Shown here piece by piece: positions 11,033 to 19,942 of a stretch of DNA of 64,000 bases; position 1 is the stretch's first letter; every line of letters starts with the position of its first letter. The notes beneath the pieces were generated by a model. The model ran no database searches. It saw nothing but the letters and a program-made list of their open reading frames with translations, and was not told the DNA's origin. The DNA lies in NCBI GenBank assembly GCA_026225945.1, contig JAMJFZ010000705.1:62001-126000 (forward strand), given 5' to 3'. A program made the translations under genes and the position numbers. The stretch is from Cricetomys ansorgei. Lineage: Eukaryota > Chordata > Mammalia > Rodentia > Nesomyidae.

Positions 11033-12349
11033 AAAGACTTTTCTTAGTAAGGAGTAACTATAGCAGGAAAGCAAAATAAGCCTAGAGTAGTTTGTCTAGG
11101 CTAGCAGACTTGGGCTGGGAAGTAAAAGATGTGTCAGGAAAAGATTCTGAGGCCAGCCCCAACAGCTTAGTTTCTCCCTACATCCCCCACCAACAGCATG
11201 TAACTATGACTTCTGAAGGCAACATTGCCCTGGCTAATTATATGAGGTTTTTAATCTTATGTATGTATCTCTCCAACTCTGTTGCTCCTGGAACTTCAGA
11301 GAGGATTTCAAAATGTGTTTGTATCCTCATCATTTAGTATAGGGGTTAGTAGTAGACTTGGCTTTTAGGAAAGCTTACTGGAAATGAATTGAGAGACTAG
11401 GCTGATGATAATGCAATTGGAGAAATCATTGCCTTGTTTTTCCACATGTGCTATATTAGTGTGGATGTGTTTTTGTTGTTGTTTGTTTTGTTTTGTTTTG
11501 CTTTGTTTTTAAAGGGGAAGTAATCGATTCCTAAAAATTTCTGACTTGGTGATACATGAGATAAGAAGGAGTGAGAAGAATGGACAGTGATTTGAAGTTT
11601 TGACACTATGAGGGTAGAGCTGTTAATAAAAATGGAGCAGTAATGCGAATCAGTATTGGTGGAAGCAAAATGAATTCAGTTTAAAATGTACTGAATCCAA
11701 AGGATAAAGTAGTCAGTAGCTAGAAATAAAGGGAGAGAAAATTAAAGCCACAGATACAGATTTAAGAATACAGTTATAGCATACTAAGGGTGGCAGGAAC
11801 CTCATGAATAATCTAGCTCTATCATCCTCACCCCTCAAAAGTCCAAGAGAAATTGACTTGTACAAGTTCCCCCAGGCAATTACAATACCATGCCCCAAAG
11901 GTGATTTCTGTGGCTTCCTAAGCCAGTGAAAACTGCCATGGTGCTTGGTCTAGGGGAAAATGGAGTATACAATGTTTTGGGTGTACAGGAAGGAACATGG
12001 AATCACGTGGAGACAACAGCTAAGAAAAATGCCATAGTAATTTGTGTTGTACTTGATCTCTTTTGGGGCAAAAACTGACTTGCACTTGGGGCTCCCTAGA
12101 AGCCAGCTACCCTCCAAGACCTAGAGATCTTCTCTAACTCCAGGATAACCTAATAACCCTTTTTCTGAACTTTGTAGGGAAGATTAGAGACCTCGGCTTT
12201 CAGACATGATCATAGAGTTCCTAGTTAAAAAGTGCTCCTTTACACAGCCTGGTCTATACTGATATTCTCCTGGAACAGGGAAGCATTTTTTAGTCACTAA
12301 GTCCTGTGAAGAATGAATCAAAGAAGCTTTTTTTTTCTCTTGAAATTAG
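11033..12349. other. Intron 5, right part: no recognised feature except a T-rich tract
   Basis: A TTTTG-repeat tract lies at about 11466-11513. No SINE, gene or conserved motif is recognisable in the rest. The last 20 bases form the exon 6 polypyrimidine tract. Confidence 0.4.
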
Positions 12350-12517
<168 letters not shown>

Positions 12518-12738
12518 TAAGTTAGAGCGTCACAATTGTCATGTTCTGTGAAGGCCAAATGTCAGGTGGCTGCTTCAGTTAATTTGACATTCATACTTTA
12601 GAATGATGAGTATTAATGACCCAATGAAACTACTTTTACTGTCTTGAAAGAAATGAGAGCTAGTCAGTCAGCTCTGATAACTCAGCTACTTTCAAGCTTC
12701 GGTATTGTTTTCACTGTGTCTTCCTGTTATCACCACAG

Positions 12739-12833
12739 AAATAACAGCTTTCGTTCCAAGCTACATCTTGTAGACCTTGCTGGATCAGAAAGACAGAAGA
12801 AAACCAAGGCTGAAGGAGATCGTCTGAAAGAGG
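12739..12833 (+). CDS. KIF4A: KIF4A coding exon 7: switch II exon (residues 229-261)
   Basis: The acceptor TATCACCACAG ends at 12738. The exon reads [20 protein letters not shown] followed by [13 protein letters not shown]. It contains switch II DLAGSE (residues 241-246), whose glycine contacts the gamma-phosphate and couples hydrolysis to the microtubule-binding helix alpha-4. The 95 nt end with one base of a glycine codon; the donor is AGAGG followed by GTGAGA at 12834. The splice to the next exon must bridge about 30.6 kb. Confidence 0.96.
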
Positions 12834-13440
12834 GTGAGACAATTAAGGTCATAGCTCTTGATGAAATTGTACATGCTTTTGTTGGTATTTTGAAAGGACT
12901 ATTTCAGTTCACCTTCTAAATAATATCTACAGTTCAAATTTGAGATTTCAGAAATAGAAAAAAATAACTTCTTTCCCCTGTACTGATTCACAAATTCAGA
13001 TACGAAATTTGAATGTCTCCCTTGGTTGAATTTCATCTGGTCTAATAAAATTTAGTTTTAATTTATCTCCCAACCATTTATAATTAAAATATTCTGATTC
13101 CATTGTTCCAAGTACCCACTGTTCCTTGCAGATGTTGCCATGCATAAACCTTATCAGTATGGTTTCTGTATCTTCATTCAAGTCATTGGCTAGAGAAGCC
13201 GGAAAGTTAATGCTATTGGAAATCATCTACCATGACAGTAACACAGTGACATGCATGAACTATTTCTTCTGCTTTCAACTTTCATTTCTGAATGAGTTTG
13301 ATATGTACTCTTCTTGTTTTATATTCACATATTGTGTTTTAGGCTTCTTAATATAATTTGCCTTCTTTTCTTTTAGGTGTTTAGTTCTGACTGTTCTTCA
13401 GGAGATTTACACAATTAAGATATAACTGAAATATTTTATC
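12834..13440. other. Start of intron 7: AT-rich unique DNA
   Basis: No repeat or gene was recognised. A frame that continues from exon 7 through the donor soon runs into stop codons. Confidence 0.4.
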
Positions 13441-13727
13441 TAAAACTGTTCATGTCGATGGATTTAATGTATTCATAGGTTATGCAGGCATCACCACAGC
13501 CTCATCTCAGAATATTCTGTCACCCCAAAGAGAAGTACCACAACTCATTAGTATCTATCCTTTATTCTCATCTATCCCTAGATGAAATATATGGCCTTTT
13601 TGACCAACTTCTTTTACTTAGCATAAGACTTGCAAGGTTAACTCAGTAGCATGTTAATCAGTACCTCATCCTTTTTTATTGCTGAGTAATAATCAGTTGT
13701 ATGGATATACTACTTGTTGTTGTTTGT

Positions 13728-13876
13728 TTCTGTTTTTCGGGATCAGGGTTTCTCTGTGAAGCTCTGGGTATCCTGGAACTCATTCTGTAGACCAGGCTGA
13801 CCTTGAACCCAGATAGCCACCTGCTTCTGCCTTCCAAGTTCTGGGATTAAAGACATGCGCCACCACCACCTGGCTG
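13728..13876 (-). repeat. B1 SINE, antisense
   Basis: Reversed B1 text: CAGGGTTTCTCTGTGAAGCT, TAGACCAGGCTGACCTTGAA, TTCTGGGATTAAAGACATGC and GCCACCACCACCTGGCT. It lies within the ancient L1. Confidence 0.92.
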
Positions 13877-14171
13877 AATATACTGTATTTGTTCCTTCAT
13901 CAATTAACTAACTAATTTTGGCTTTTATAAGTTATAAGTAGCCCTATAATTCAATCCTTTTAAAAATAGACATCTGAGTGTGGAGTGAATTTTAGAATAT
14001 TTTTTTCTTCCTCCAAAGGAACTAATATTCATTAGCAGTCATTCCCTATTTCCTATCAGTTTCTGTTCCTTGCCCCTGACAATAACTAATTCTCCCTCTG
14101 TAAATTTGACTCGTTCGAGTATTTCGTATAGAAGTAATTATGTAGTACGTATACTGGTTTCATTGACTGAC

Positions 14172-14246
14172 ATTTTTTGAGCCAGTATTAGGGACTAAAC
14201 CTAGGTTCTTGTGTATGCTAATCCTGAGCTATAGCCCCAGCCCTTC
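14172..14246 (-). repeat. ID-like SINE fragment, antisense
   Basis: TATTAGGGACTAAACCTAGG and CCTGAGCTATAGCCCCAGCC match the reversed ID/B4 head. Confidence 0.65.
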
Positions 14247-14439
14247 GTTAACTTTTTCTCAAAGCATATATCAATGCTTCATTCCTTTTTATTGGAAATT
14301 AATATTTCATTTAATGGAAATAACACATTGATGCATTCTTCCCTTGACAGATGTTTGAATGGTTTTCAGTTTGTTTGATTGTTTAGGTTACTATGAATAA
14401 TGCTGTTATGATTTTTTTGTTTGTTTTTTCAACTAGGTT

Positions 14440-14608
14440 TCATGTAGTCCAGGCTGGCCTTGAGGGTTTTTTTGTTTTTGTTTTTGTTTTTGTTTTTGAG
14501 ACAAGGTTTCTCTGTTGTGACTCTGGCTGACTAGGCTGGCCTCGAACTCACAGAGGTCTGCCTGGCTCTGCCTCTCAAGTTCTGGGATCACAGGCATGTG
14601 TCACCGTA
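14440..14608 (-). repeat. B1 SINE, antisense, with TTTTTG tail, inserted beside a B1 scrap
   Basis: A (TTTTTG)n run at 14468-14496 is the reversed tail of a B1 (GAGACAAGGTTTCTCTGTTG, AGGCTGGCCTCGAACTCACA). Positions 14440-14466 hold a few bases of an older antisense B1-like element (GTAGTCCAGGCTGGCCTTGA). Confidence 0.88.
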
Positions 14609-14692
14609 TTGGTTATAATATTTGTGCACAAGTTTTTCTTAAAGATAATTGTTTTCATTTCTTTTTGATATATATCTAAGAATAGAATTGCT

Positions 14693-14803
14693 CTCCTGGA
14701 ACTCACTCTGTAGACCAGGCCAGCCTTCAATTCACAGAGAACCACCTATCTCTGCCTCCTGAGTGCTGGGATTAAAGATGTGTGCCACCACACCAGGTAT
14801 TTA
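14693..14803 (-). repeat. B1 SINE, antisense, truncated
   Basis: CTCCTGGAACTCACTCTGTA, AGACCAGGCCAGCCTTCAAT and GTGCTGGGATTAAAGATGTG to CACCACACCAGG. The A-tail end is missing. Confidence 0.88.
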
Positions 14804-14867
14804 TGTCTTTTAATTCTAGCCCTCCTAGTAGGTATGAAATAGTATCTTATTGTGGTTTTCATCTATA

Positions 14868-15352
14868 CTAGACCAAAGCAAGACCCAAAAACCATCAGGG
14901 AAAACTTCAAACTCTGCATCTCCATGTCTGATGTCAAAGCTCTCTTCAGCTCTCCAAGTCCTTTCAGCTTTATTGACTGCAACACACTTCTCTCTCTCAG
15001 GCTGGTTCCACTCCCTGTTAGCAGCTGTTCTCTGTGGGTATCCCATGATTCTGGCATCTCCATCATCTTGGAGTCTCCAAGGCAACCCAGGCTTCACCTT
15101 TACAGCTTCATACACTGGCTTCTCCAGGCTTCTGTGTAGGGACATCCCTGACACACTTTTGGTCTCAGTGGCTTTCCTTAGCCATGGAGGGAGACACCAC
15201 AATTACCCAAAACATAATAGGCAACAGTGTCATCATACTCAGAAATTCTCTTCTCCCATTTTATCTCCATTCTACTGGAATCAACCAATTATTGTTTTCT
15301 GGCCCCATATATTAATTTTTCACATTCTTAGACTTCTTATCAACGTGACGAT
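14868..15352. repeat. Interspersed-repeat segment, class unresolved
   Basis: CTTTATTGACTGCAACACAC, GTTCCACTCCCTGTTAGCAG, GGAGTCTCCAAGGCAACCCA and CCTTAGCCATGGAGGGAGAC are phrases I recognise from a rodent repeat, but I cannot decide between L1 5' sequence and an LTR internal region. Its phase-free openness gives the longest non-KIF4A frame in the window (168 codons, 14850-15356), which shows no protein-family features. Confidence 0.45.
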
Positions 15353-15410
15353 ATAGTGTGTGTGTGTGTGTGTGTTTGTGTGTGCGCGTGCGCGCGGGCG
15401 CACGTGCAGG
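15353..15410. repeat. (TG)n grading into GCGC-rich alternating purine-pyrimidine tract
   Basis: A (GT)n run passes into GTGCGCGTGCGCGC and GGGCGCACGTGCA. Nearly every step alternates purine and pyrimidine, the classic Z-DNA-prone composition. Confidence 0.9.
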
Positions 15411-15416
15411 CATGTG

Positions 15417-15530
15417 GCTTATTTTGCTCAATATATTGCAGTTGGAGGTTTTTGGTTTGCTGATGACTGAAGCCATGCCCTATGTATGTTAAACAAATCC
15501 TGTACCACTGAGCTGTGTTCTCAGTTCAAC
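15417..15530 (-). repeat. ID/B4-like SINE remnant, antisense
   Basis: GATGACTGAAGCCATGCCCT and CTGTACCACTGAGCTGTGTT retain the reversed ID-head pattern with heavy decay. Confidence 0.45.
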
Positions 15531-16439
15531 ATAATGCTTTTGAGGCTTATTTATATTCTTGCTTTGATTAGCGATTGTTCCTTTGTGTGTCTGAATAATG
15601 TTCTAGCCTTTGATTATACAATGATTTGACTTCTCTTATCTTGTTGAATTACTTCAAATTTTAGCCATTGTGAATAAGGCTTTTCAGAACATTTGTGTGC
15701 GTGCCCTTTTCCAAACATGTTTTAATTTCTCTCCAAGACATACATAGGAATGCAAGAGGATAAATACACGCTCAACTTGATAAGAATTAACACTTCTCTA
15801 ACATACTTGGCACCATTTTACATCTCTAGTGCTTGAATGTTCCAACTTGTTCACTGTTGCAGAAGTTTATTTTTAGTTATGTTTAAAATGGTTGTTTTGT
15901 GCACTGTTGGCTGAGGGGCTGCATGAGCCTTGGTGTTTTGTATTGTCTGCAAGTGCAGATGTTGGCTTTATATAAATGATTGCTCATGCTTGCACGTGCT
16001 ATCAATAGAACACCTGAGGAGCTTAAGTATCAATAAAAAAAAAAACCCTGAAATGAGATGCTTGGAGTTCCACTGTCCAGTATGGTGCTTGCCATGATGG
16101 TGGTTTCCTCTGCTGAGGTCTGGAAGGGCTTGCACCTATGAATATGCATCTTTTTCTTTCTTGGTGAGCCCACACAGTAGCAAACAACTACAGTTTCATA
16201 TATTGTAATAGATGTCAAATTGTGTATATTCTCATAGTTTTACTTTGCATTTCCTAGATGATGTTTATTTGCTCCCTTTTCATATACTTACTGGCTACTC
16301 TACATAGCCTTCTTCTTAAGTGCTCAGATGTTTTGCTTTTTTCAGAATTTGATTTTCCATCTATTGCTGAGATTTGTAGTTCTTTAATCTTTTCTGAGTT
16401 CAAGTAGAAAGTATATAAGTTGCAAATCCAGATTGCAAC

Positions 16440-16590
16440 TTTCTTTTTTGAGATAGGGTTTTGCTTTGCAGCTCAAGCTGCCACAGAACTTACTATGTAA
16501 TCTAAGGTAGCCTTGAGTTGTGACTCTTCCTGTCTTTGCCCCTGACTGCTAAATTATAGATGGGTACCATCACACTTGGTTCCTGTCCAT
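16440..16590 (-). repeat. B1-like SINE, antisense, diverged
   Basis: TTGAGATAGGGTTTTGCTTT, CTCAAGCTGCCACAGAACTT and a final ATGGGTACCATCACACTTGG. Confidence 0.6.
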
Positions 16591-16594
16591 TTTG

Positions 16595-16772
16595 TTTTGC
16601 ATTTATTTTGTGTTTATGTTTGTATGTGTATGTTGGCAAGCACATGACATGATGGACAACTTGTAGGAGTTGTTTCTCTCCTTCTACTATATAATGTTCT
16701 GGGGATCAAACTCAGATCATGAGGCTTGGTGGCAAGCACCTTTACCCACCAAGACATATTACCAATCCAGCA
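16595..16772 (-). repeat. B2 SINE, antisense
   Basis: TTTGTATGTGTATGTTGGCA, GATGGACAACTTGTAGGAGT, TTCTGGGGATCAAACTCAGA and GGCAAGCACCTTTACCCACC are reversed B2 segments. Confidence 0.8.
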
Positions 16773-17094
16773 TACCTATTTTTATTGATGTGTTTTTTAA
16801 TGAAAAAAATAATTTTGATGAGGTCCAAGCCTTCAAATTTTTGTTTAATGGCATACTGGGGTTTTGGGGGTTTTTTTTGATATCCTATCCATGTCTTTGC
16901 CTATTACAAAATCATGAAGTGTGTTCCTACTTAAAGTTTCATAGGTTTAGTTTGCATTTAGTTCTATGATCTGTATTAAAATAGTTTTTTGCTTATAAAA
17001 TGAGATAAGAACTGAGGGTCATTTTCCCTTATTATCCCATTATCCCAACAGGAAATCCTGTTGTTTAAGTACTACTTACTAAAAAGAAGTTCCT

Positions 17095-17185
17095 TGGGTG
17101 GGGAATATAGCTCAGTGGTAGAATGCTTGCCCAGCATGCCCGAGGCCCTACGTTCAATCTCCAGTATTACAAACAAACAAACCCA
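17095..17185 (+). repeat. ID element
   Basis: GGGGAATATAGCTCAGTGGT (A-box), GAATGCTTGCCCAGCATGCC and TACGTTCAATCTCCAGTATT (B-box) with an ACAAACAAAC tail: a short tRNA/BC1-derived ID SINE. Confidence 0.85.
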
Positions 17186-17694
17186 AACCTTGTATGCTTT
17201 CTAGACTATTTCACACTATGGATCTTTACACCTTTAAAATACACCTTTAAAAAATCTTAAAAAAATACTCTCAAGGACAAATTTCCCTCACTTTTCTCCT
17301 GTCAGAATTGCTTTCTGAGAATTTTAGAATGAGATTGTCTAGTACTGAAAATTGGAATTCAATTCATAAATTTAGGAGACTTTTGTTTCCTCATCTAGGA
17401 CCATGATCTCTCCACATTCATTCAAATTTCCTTTTATTTCATTTAGTAAGGTTTGTAGCTCTCTTCATAAATTCATATACAACATGTCTTGTTAGGCTTA
17501 CTCCAGAATACTATAGTTGTGTTAATATTTTGCGTGTTTATTTCTGTTTTCTATGCCTATATAGGAAAATATTCCATTTTAGACCTTGCTCTGGTACCTA
17601 ACTGCCTTGCTTCATTGCTTTTTTAGCTTTTCATCATTTGCCAGTTGAGTTTCCAAGATTGTCTTAAGTAGGTATACACTGTTCTTGCTGTTTT
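17186..17694 (-). repeat. L1-like AT-rich remnant
   Basis: TTTAGTAAGGTTTGTAGCTC and related phrases near 17440-17620 recall reversed L1 ORF2. Divergence is high and borders are not visible. Confidence 0.35.
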
Positions 17695-17699
17695 CTTTT

Positions 17700-17835
17700 T
17701 TTCACTTTTCACTTTTTGGCTTTTTGAGATAGGGCCTCACTATGTAGCCTTGGCTGGCCCATCACTCACTACGTAAACTTGGCTGGTCTTGAACTCACAG
17801 CAATCACCTTCTGCCCCCGCCTCCTGAGTGATGTC
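17700..17835 (-). repeat. B1-like SINE, antisense
   Basis: TTTTTGAGATAGGGCCTCAC, TATGTAGCCTTGGCTGGCCC and a second GGCTGGTCTTGAACTCACAG. Confidence 0.65.
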
Positions 17836-17844
17836 ACGTTCTTT

Positions 17845-17900
17845 TCCTTTTTCCTTCCTTCCTTCCTTCCTTTCTTCCTTCCTTCCTTCCTTCCTTCGTG
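17845..17900. repeat. (TTCC)n microsatellite
   Basis: About a dozen TTCC units with a few TTTC interruptions, ending in a short GTGTGCGTGTG run. Confidence 0.92.
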
Positions 17901-17907
17901 TGTGCGT

Positions 17908-18036
17908 GTGTTTCAAGACAAAGTTTCTCTGTGTGTAGTCCTGGCTATCCTAGAACTCACTCTGTAGACAAGGCTGGCCTGGAACTTACAAAGATCCACC
18001 TGTTTCTGCTGGGATTAAAGGTGTGTCACATTATTT
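17908..18036 (-). repeat. B1 SINE, antisense
   Basis: TTCAAGACAAAGTTTCTCTG, CCTAGAACTCACTCTGTAGA, AAGGCTGGCCTGGAACTTAC and GCTGGGATTAAAGGTGTG. Confidence 0.88.
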
Positions 18037-18079
18037 TCTATTAGACACTTTGGTCTCCTCATTTCAAATATCTATACCT

Positions 18080-18252
18080 CACTTTTTTTTCTTTTTGGTT
18101 TCTTCAAGACAGGTTTTCTTTGTTCTAACTCTAAATCTGGCTGTCCTGGAACTCACTGCATAAACCAGGCTGGCCTCGAACTCACAGAGATCTACCTGCC
18201 TCTGCCTCGGAAGAGCTGGGATTAAAGGCGTGAGCTACCACTACCAGGCTAC
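18080..18252 (-). repeat. B1 SINE, antisense
   Basis: TTCAAGACAGGTTTTCTTTG, TGTCCTGGAACTCACTGCAT, GCTGGCCTCGAACTCACAGA and GCTGGGATTAAAGGCGTGAG to ACTACCAGGCT. It is the third antisense B1-type element within 560 bp. Confidence 0.92.
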
Positions 18253-18449
18253 CTCACTTCTTTAGTTAGCTTCATCAGGATAATGTTAGGTGTGCCAGTG
18301 ATAGTTGGTGTCCATATATGTATACTCTAACCAGGAAGTTCCCAGTGTTTTATTGTCCCCTATCTACTGTACATTTATAGTATACAGCCACTATCAAGTT
18401 AAGGAAGTAGATTTTTATTGCTAATTTGCAAGTAGTTGCACTTTTCAAT

Positions 18450-18632
18450 CATTATTTTACATGTTATGGGTGTCCGGCCTGCTTGTATGTCTGTGTATCA
18501 CATGTGTGCCTGGTGCCCACATGTGGCCAGAAGAGAGAAGTATGAACCACAATTTAGGTGCTGGGAATTGAACCTGGATCCTCTGAAAGAGCAGCCAGTG
18601 CTCTTAACCACTGAGCCATCTCTCCAGCCCAA
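18450..18632 (-). repeat. B2/B3 SINE, antisense
   Basis: GTGCTGGGAATTGAACCTGG, ATCCTCTGAAAGAGCAGCCA, GTGCTCTTAACCACTGAGCC and ATCTCTCCAGCCC: a well-preserved reversed head ending at about 18630. Confidence 0.93.
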
Positions 18633-18654
18633 GTTGTGTATTTAAAATAAGAAA

Positions 18655-18792
18655 TGAGTACCAGGTAGACATAAGAGGCACATCATAATCCAACATATGA
18701 CAGGTAAAAGCAGGAGGATCAGGAGTTCAGCTATATAATGAGTTTGAGGGCAGCCTGGGCTACATGAAACACACTCTCACAATGAAAGAAAA
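18655..18792 (+). repeat. B1-like SINE, diverged
   Basis: ACCAGGTAGACATAAGAGGC, GCAGGAGGATCAGGAGTTCA and GGCAGCCTGGGCTACATGAA survive in B1-like order. Confidence 0.55.
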
Positions 18793-18799
18793 AGAGAAA

Positions 18800-19835
18800 T
18801 AAATTAGTGTTGTAGTTTATCATTGATCATTTATCATTGATTGGAAAGGAGTTAGTATAATTTTTTTCTACACTCTGTTGATAGAACTATAAAAATAGAT
18901 TTTCTATAATTTACTGAATGGACCATGAAATATTATTCTTTCCAAAACTGCTGGACTTACTGTCTTAATTTTGACTTAGAGCTTTTTGCAAGTCTGGCCC
19001 TGTGAGACAGTACCTATAACATTCTTGGTATATGTACTTCCCATCTAATTTTAGTTTGAATAGAAAATGATTTGGAAAGCTTTCAGTTTTGCTTTAATTT
19101 CATTTGTATATCATGGGAATTATTTTCAAAATTTTTTTGATGATTTAATTTTCTATATATTGACTCAATTTTTCCTATTTATATTTTTCAGAAAAGTATC
19201 CGTGTTGTTTTGTGTAGATTCTCAAATTTGTTAACATAATATTGCAAATAGATTTACTTACTATTTTAATCTATCTCTGTAATTATGTTTCCTTTAGTCA
19301 TGTATCTTCCCTACTTGTTTTCTATTTGACATTTGACAGATTTGTTGACTAGCTTTACATTTTTCTTTTTATTCTTTCACTCTGTTCCTGGGTTGTTGGA
19401 TTATATATTCCTTGTATGACTTCTTGGATTGAAATTGAGTTTGCCTCTCTTTCTCTTTAAAAAGTTTTATGAACATGTACAAAAGTGGTTAGGATGGTAT
19501 GATGACCCATCCCCCGCCCCAAGATGTGTCAAGCAGTTTTAACAGTGATTAATTTGTGACCGGTCTCGCTTCATCTGGTTCCTACCTACTTACGCCCTGA
19601 TAGTATTTTGAGGGGATAGCACATTCAGGGTGGTATGACCATAGACTGATGATATTTTGAAACAAATCCCAGATGTGTCTTGTACTTATTTCAGTGTGTG
19701 TGTGTGTGTGTGTGTGTGTGTATCTTAAAAAGATTCCTTCCTAAAATGGCTTGCTGTTCAAGTTGTCTCTAATTTTATTTGAATAAGAATCTAAACAAAA
19801 TCCATGCCTTGTCATTGTTTATGGGCCCTTGGTTT
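18800..19835 (-). repeat. Ancient L1 remnant, antisense, with a (TG)n run
   Basis: AT-rich text with reversed L1-like words (ATTTCATTTGTATATCATGG, TGGGTTGTTGGATTATATAT). A (TG)n tract lies at 19695-19722. Diverged; borders uncertain. Confidence 0.4.
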
Positions 19836-19837
19836 TG

Positions 19838-19942
19838 TTTTTTGTTTGAGACAGGGTCTCACTGTTAAGCCCAGGCTGGCCTTGAACTCATGATCTTACT
19901 GTTCCTGTCCACCAAAGACTGAGGTTACAGTTGTGAGGTGCC
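19838..19942 (-). repeat. B1-like SINE fragment, antisense
   Basis: TTTGAGACAGGGTCTCACTG, CCCAGGCTGGCCTTGAACTC and ATGATCTTACTGTTCCTGTC. Confidence 0.75.

Larger units (their letters stand above)
13440..16440 (-). repeat. Ancient L1 3' end, antisense, split by later insertions
   Basis: Degenerate but familiar reversed-L1 phrases appear in order: ACTTAGCATAAGACTTGCAA (13617), TTGCTGAGTAATAATCAGTT (13679), GGTTACTATGAATAATGCTG (14386), AGAATAGAATTGCTCTCCTG (14679), GAAATAGTATCTTATTGTGG (14836) and TTTACTTTGCATTTCCTAGA (16239). B1, ID and other elements listed separately interrupt it. Confidence 0.55.

Noticed and set aside
12644..12919. 91-codon frame around exon 7 as an independent start
   Set aside because: Positions 12739-12833 are an internal KIF4A exon; the flanking codons are intronic and do not match any kinesin.
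14850..15356. 168-codon frame as a new gene
   Set aside because: It lies on repeat-like sequence, has no domain, no promoter or splice context, and overlapping frames on both strands are equally open. Kept only as a low-interest repeat question.
15990..16046. Possible poly(A) end of a retrocopy (CAATAAAAAAAAAAA)
   Set aside because: No recognisable transcript precedes it and no target duplication is visible; the run is too short to support a retrocopy call.
17098..17165. tRNA gene
   Set aside because: A- and B-box-like words are present, but the segment is the tRNA-derived head of an ID SINE with an A-rich tail and no cloverleaf.
17845..17900. CRISPR-like spaced repeat
   Set aside because: It is an uninterrupted (TTCC)n microsatellite in a mammalian intron, with no spacers.
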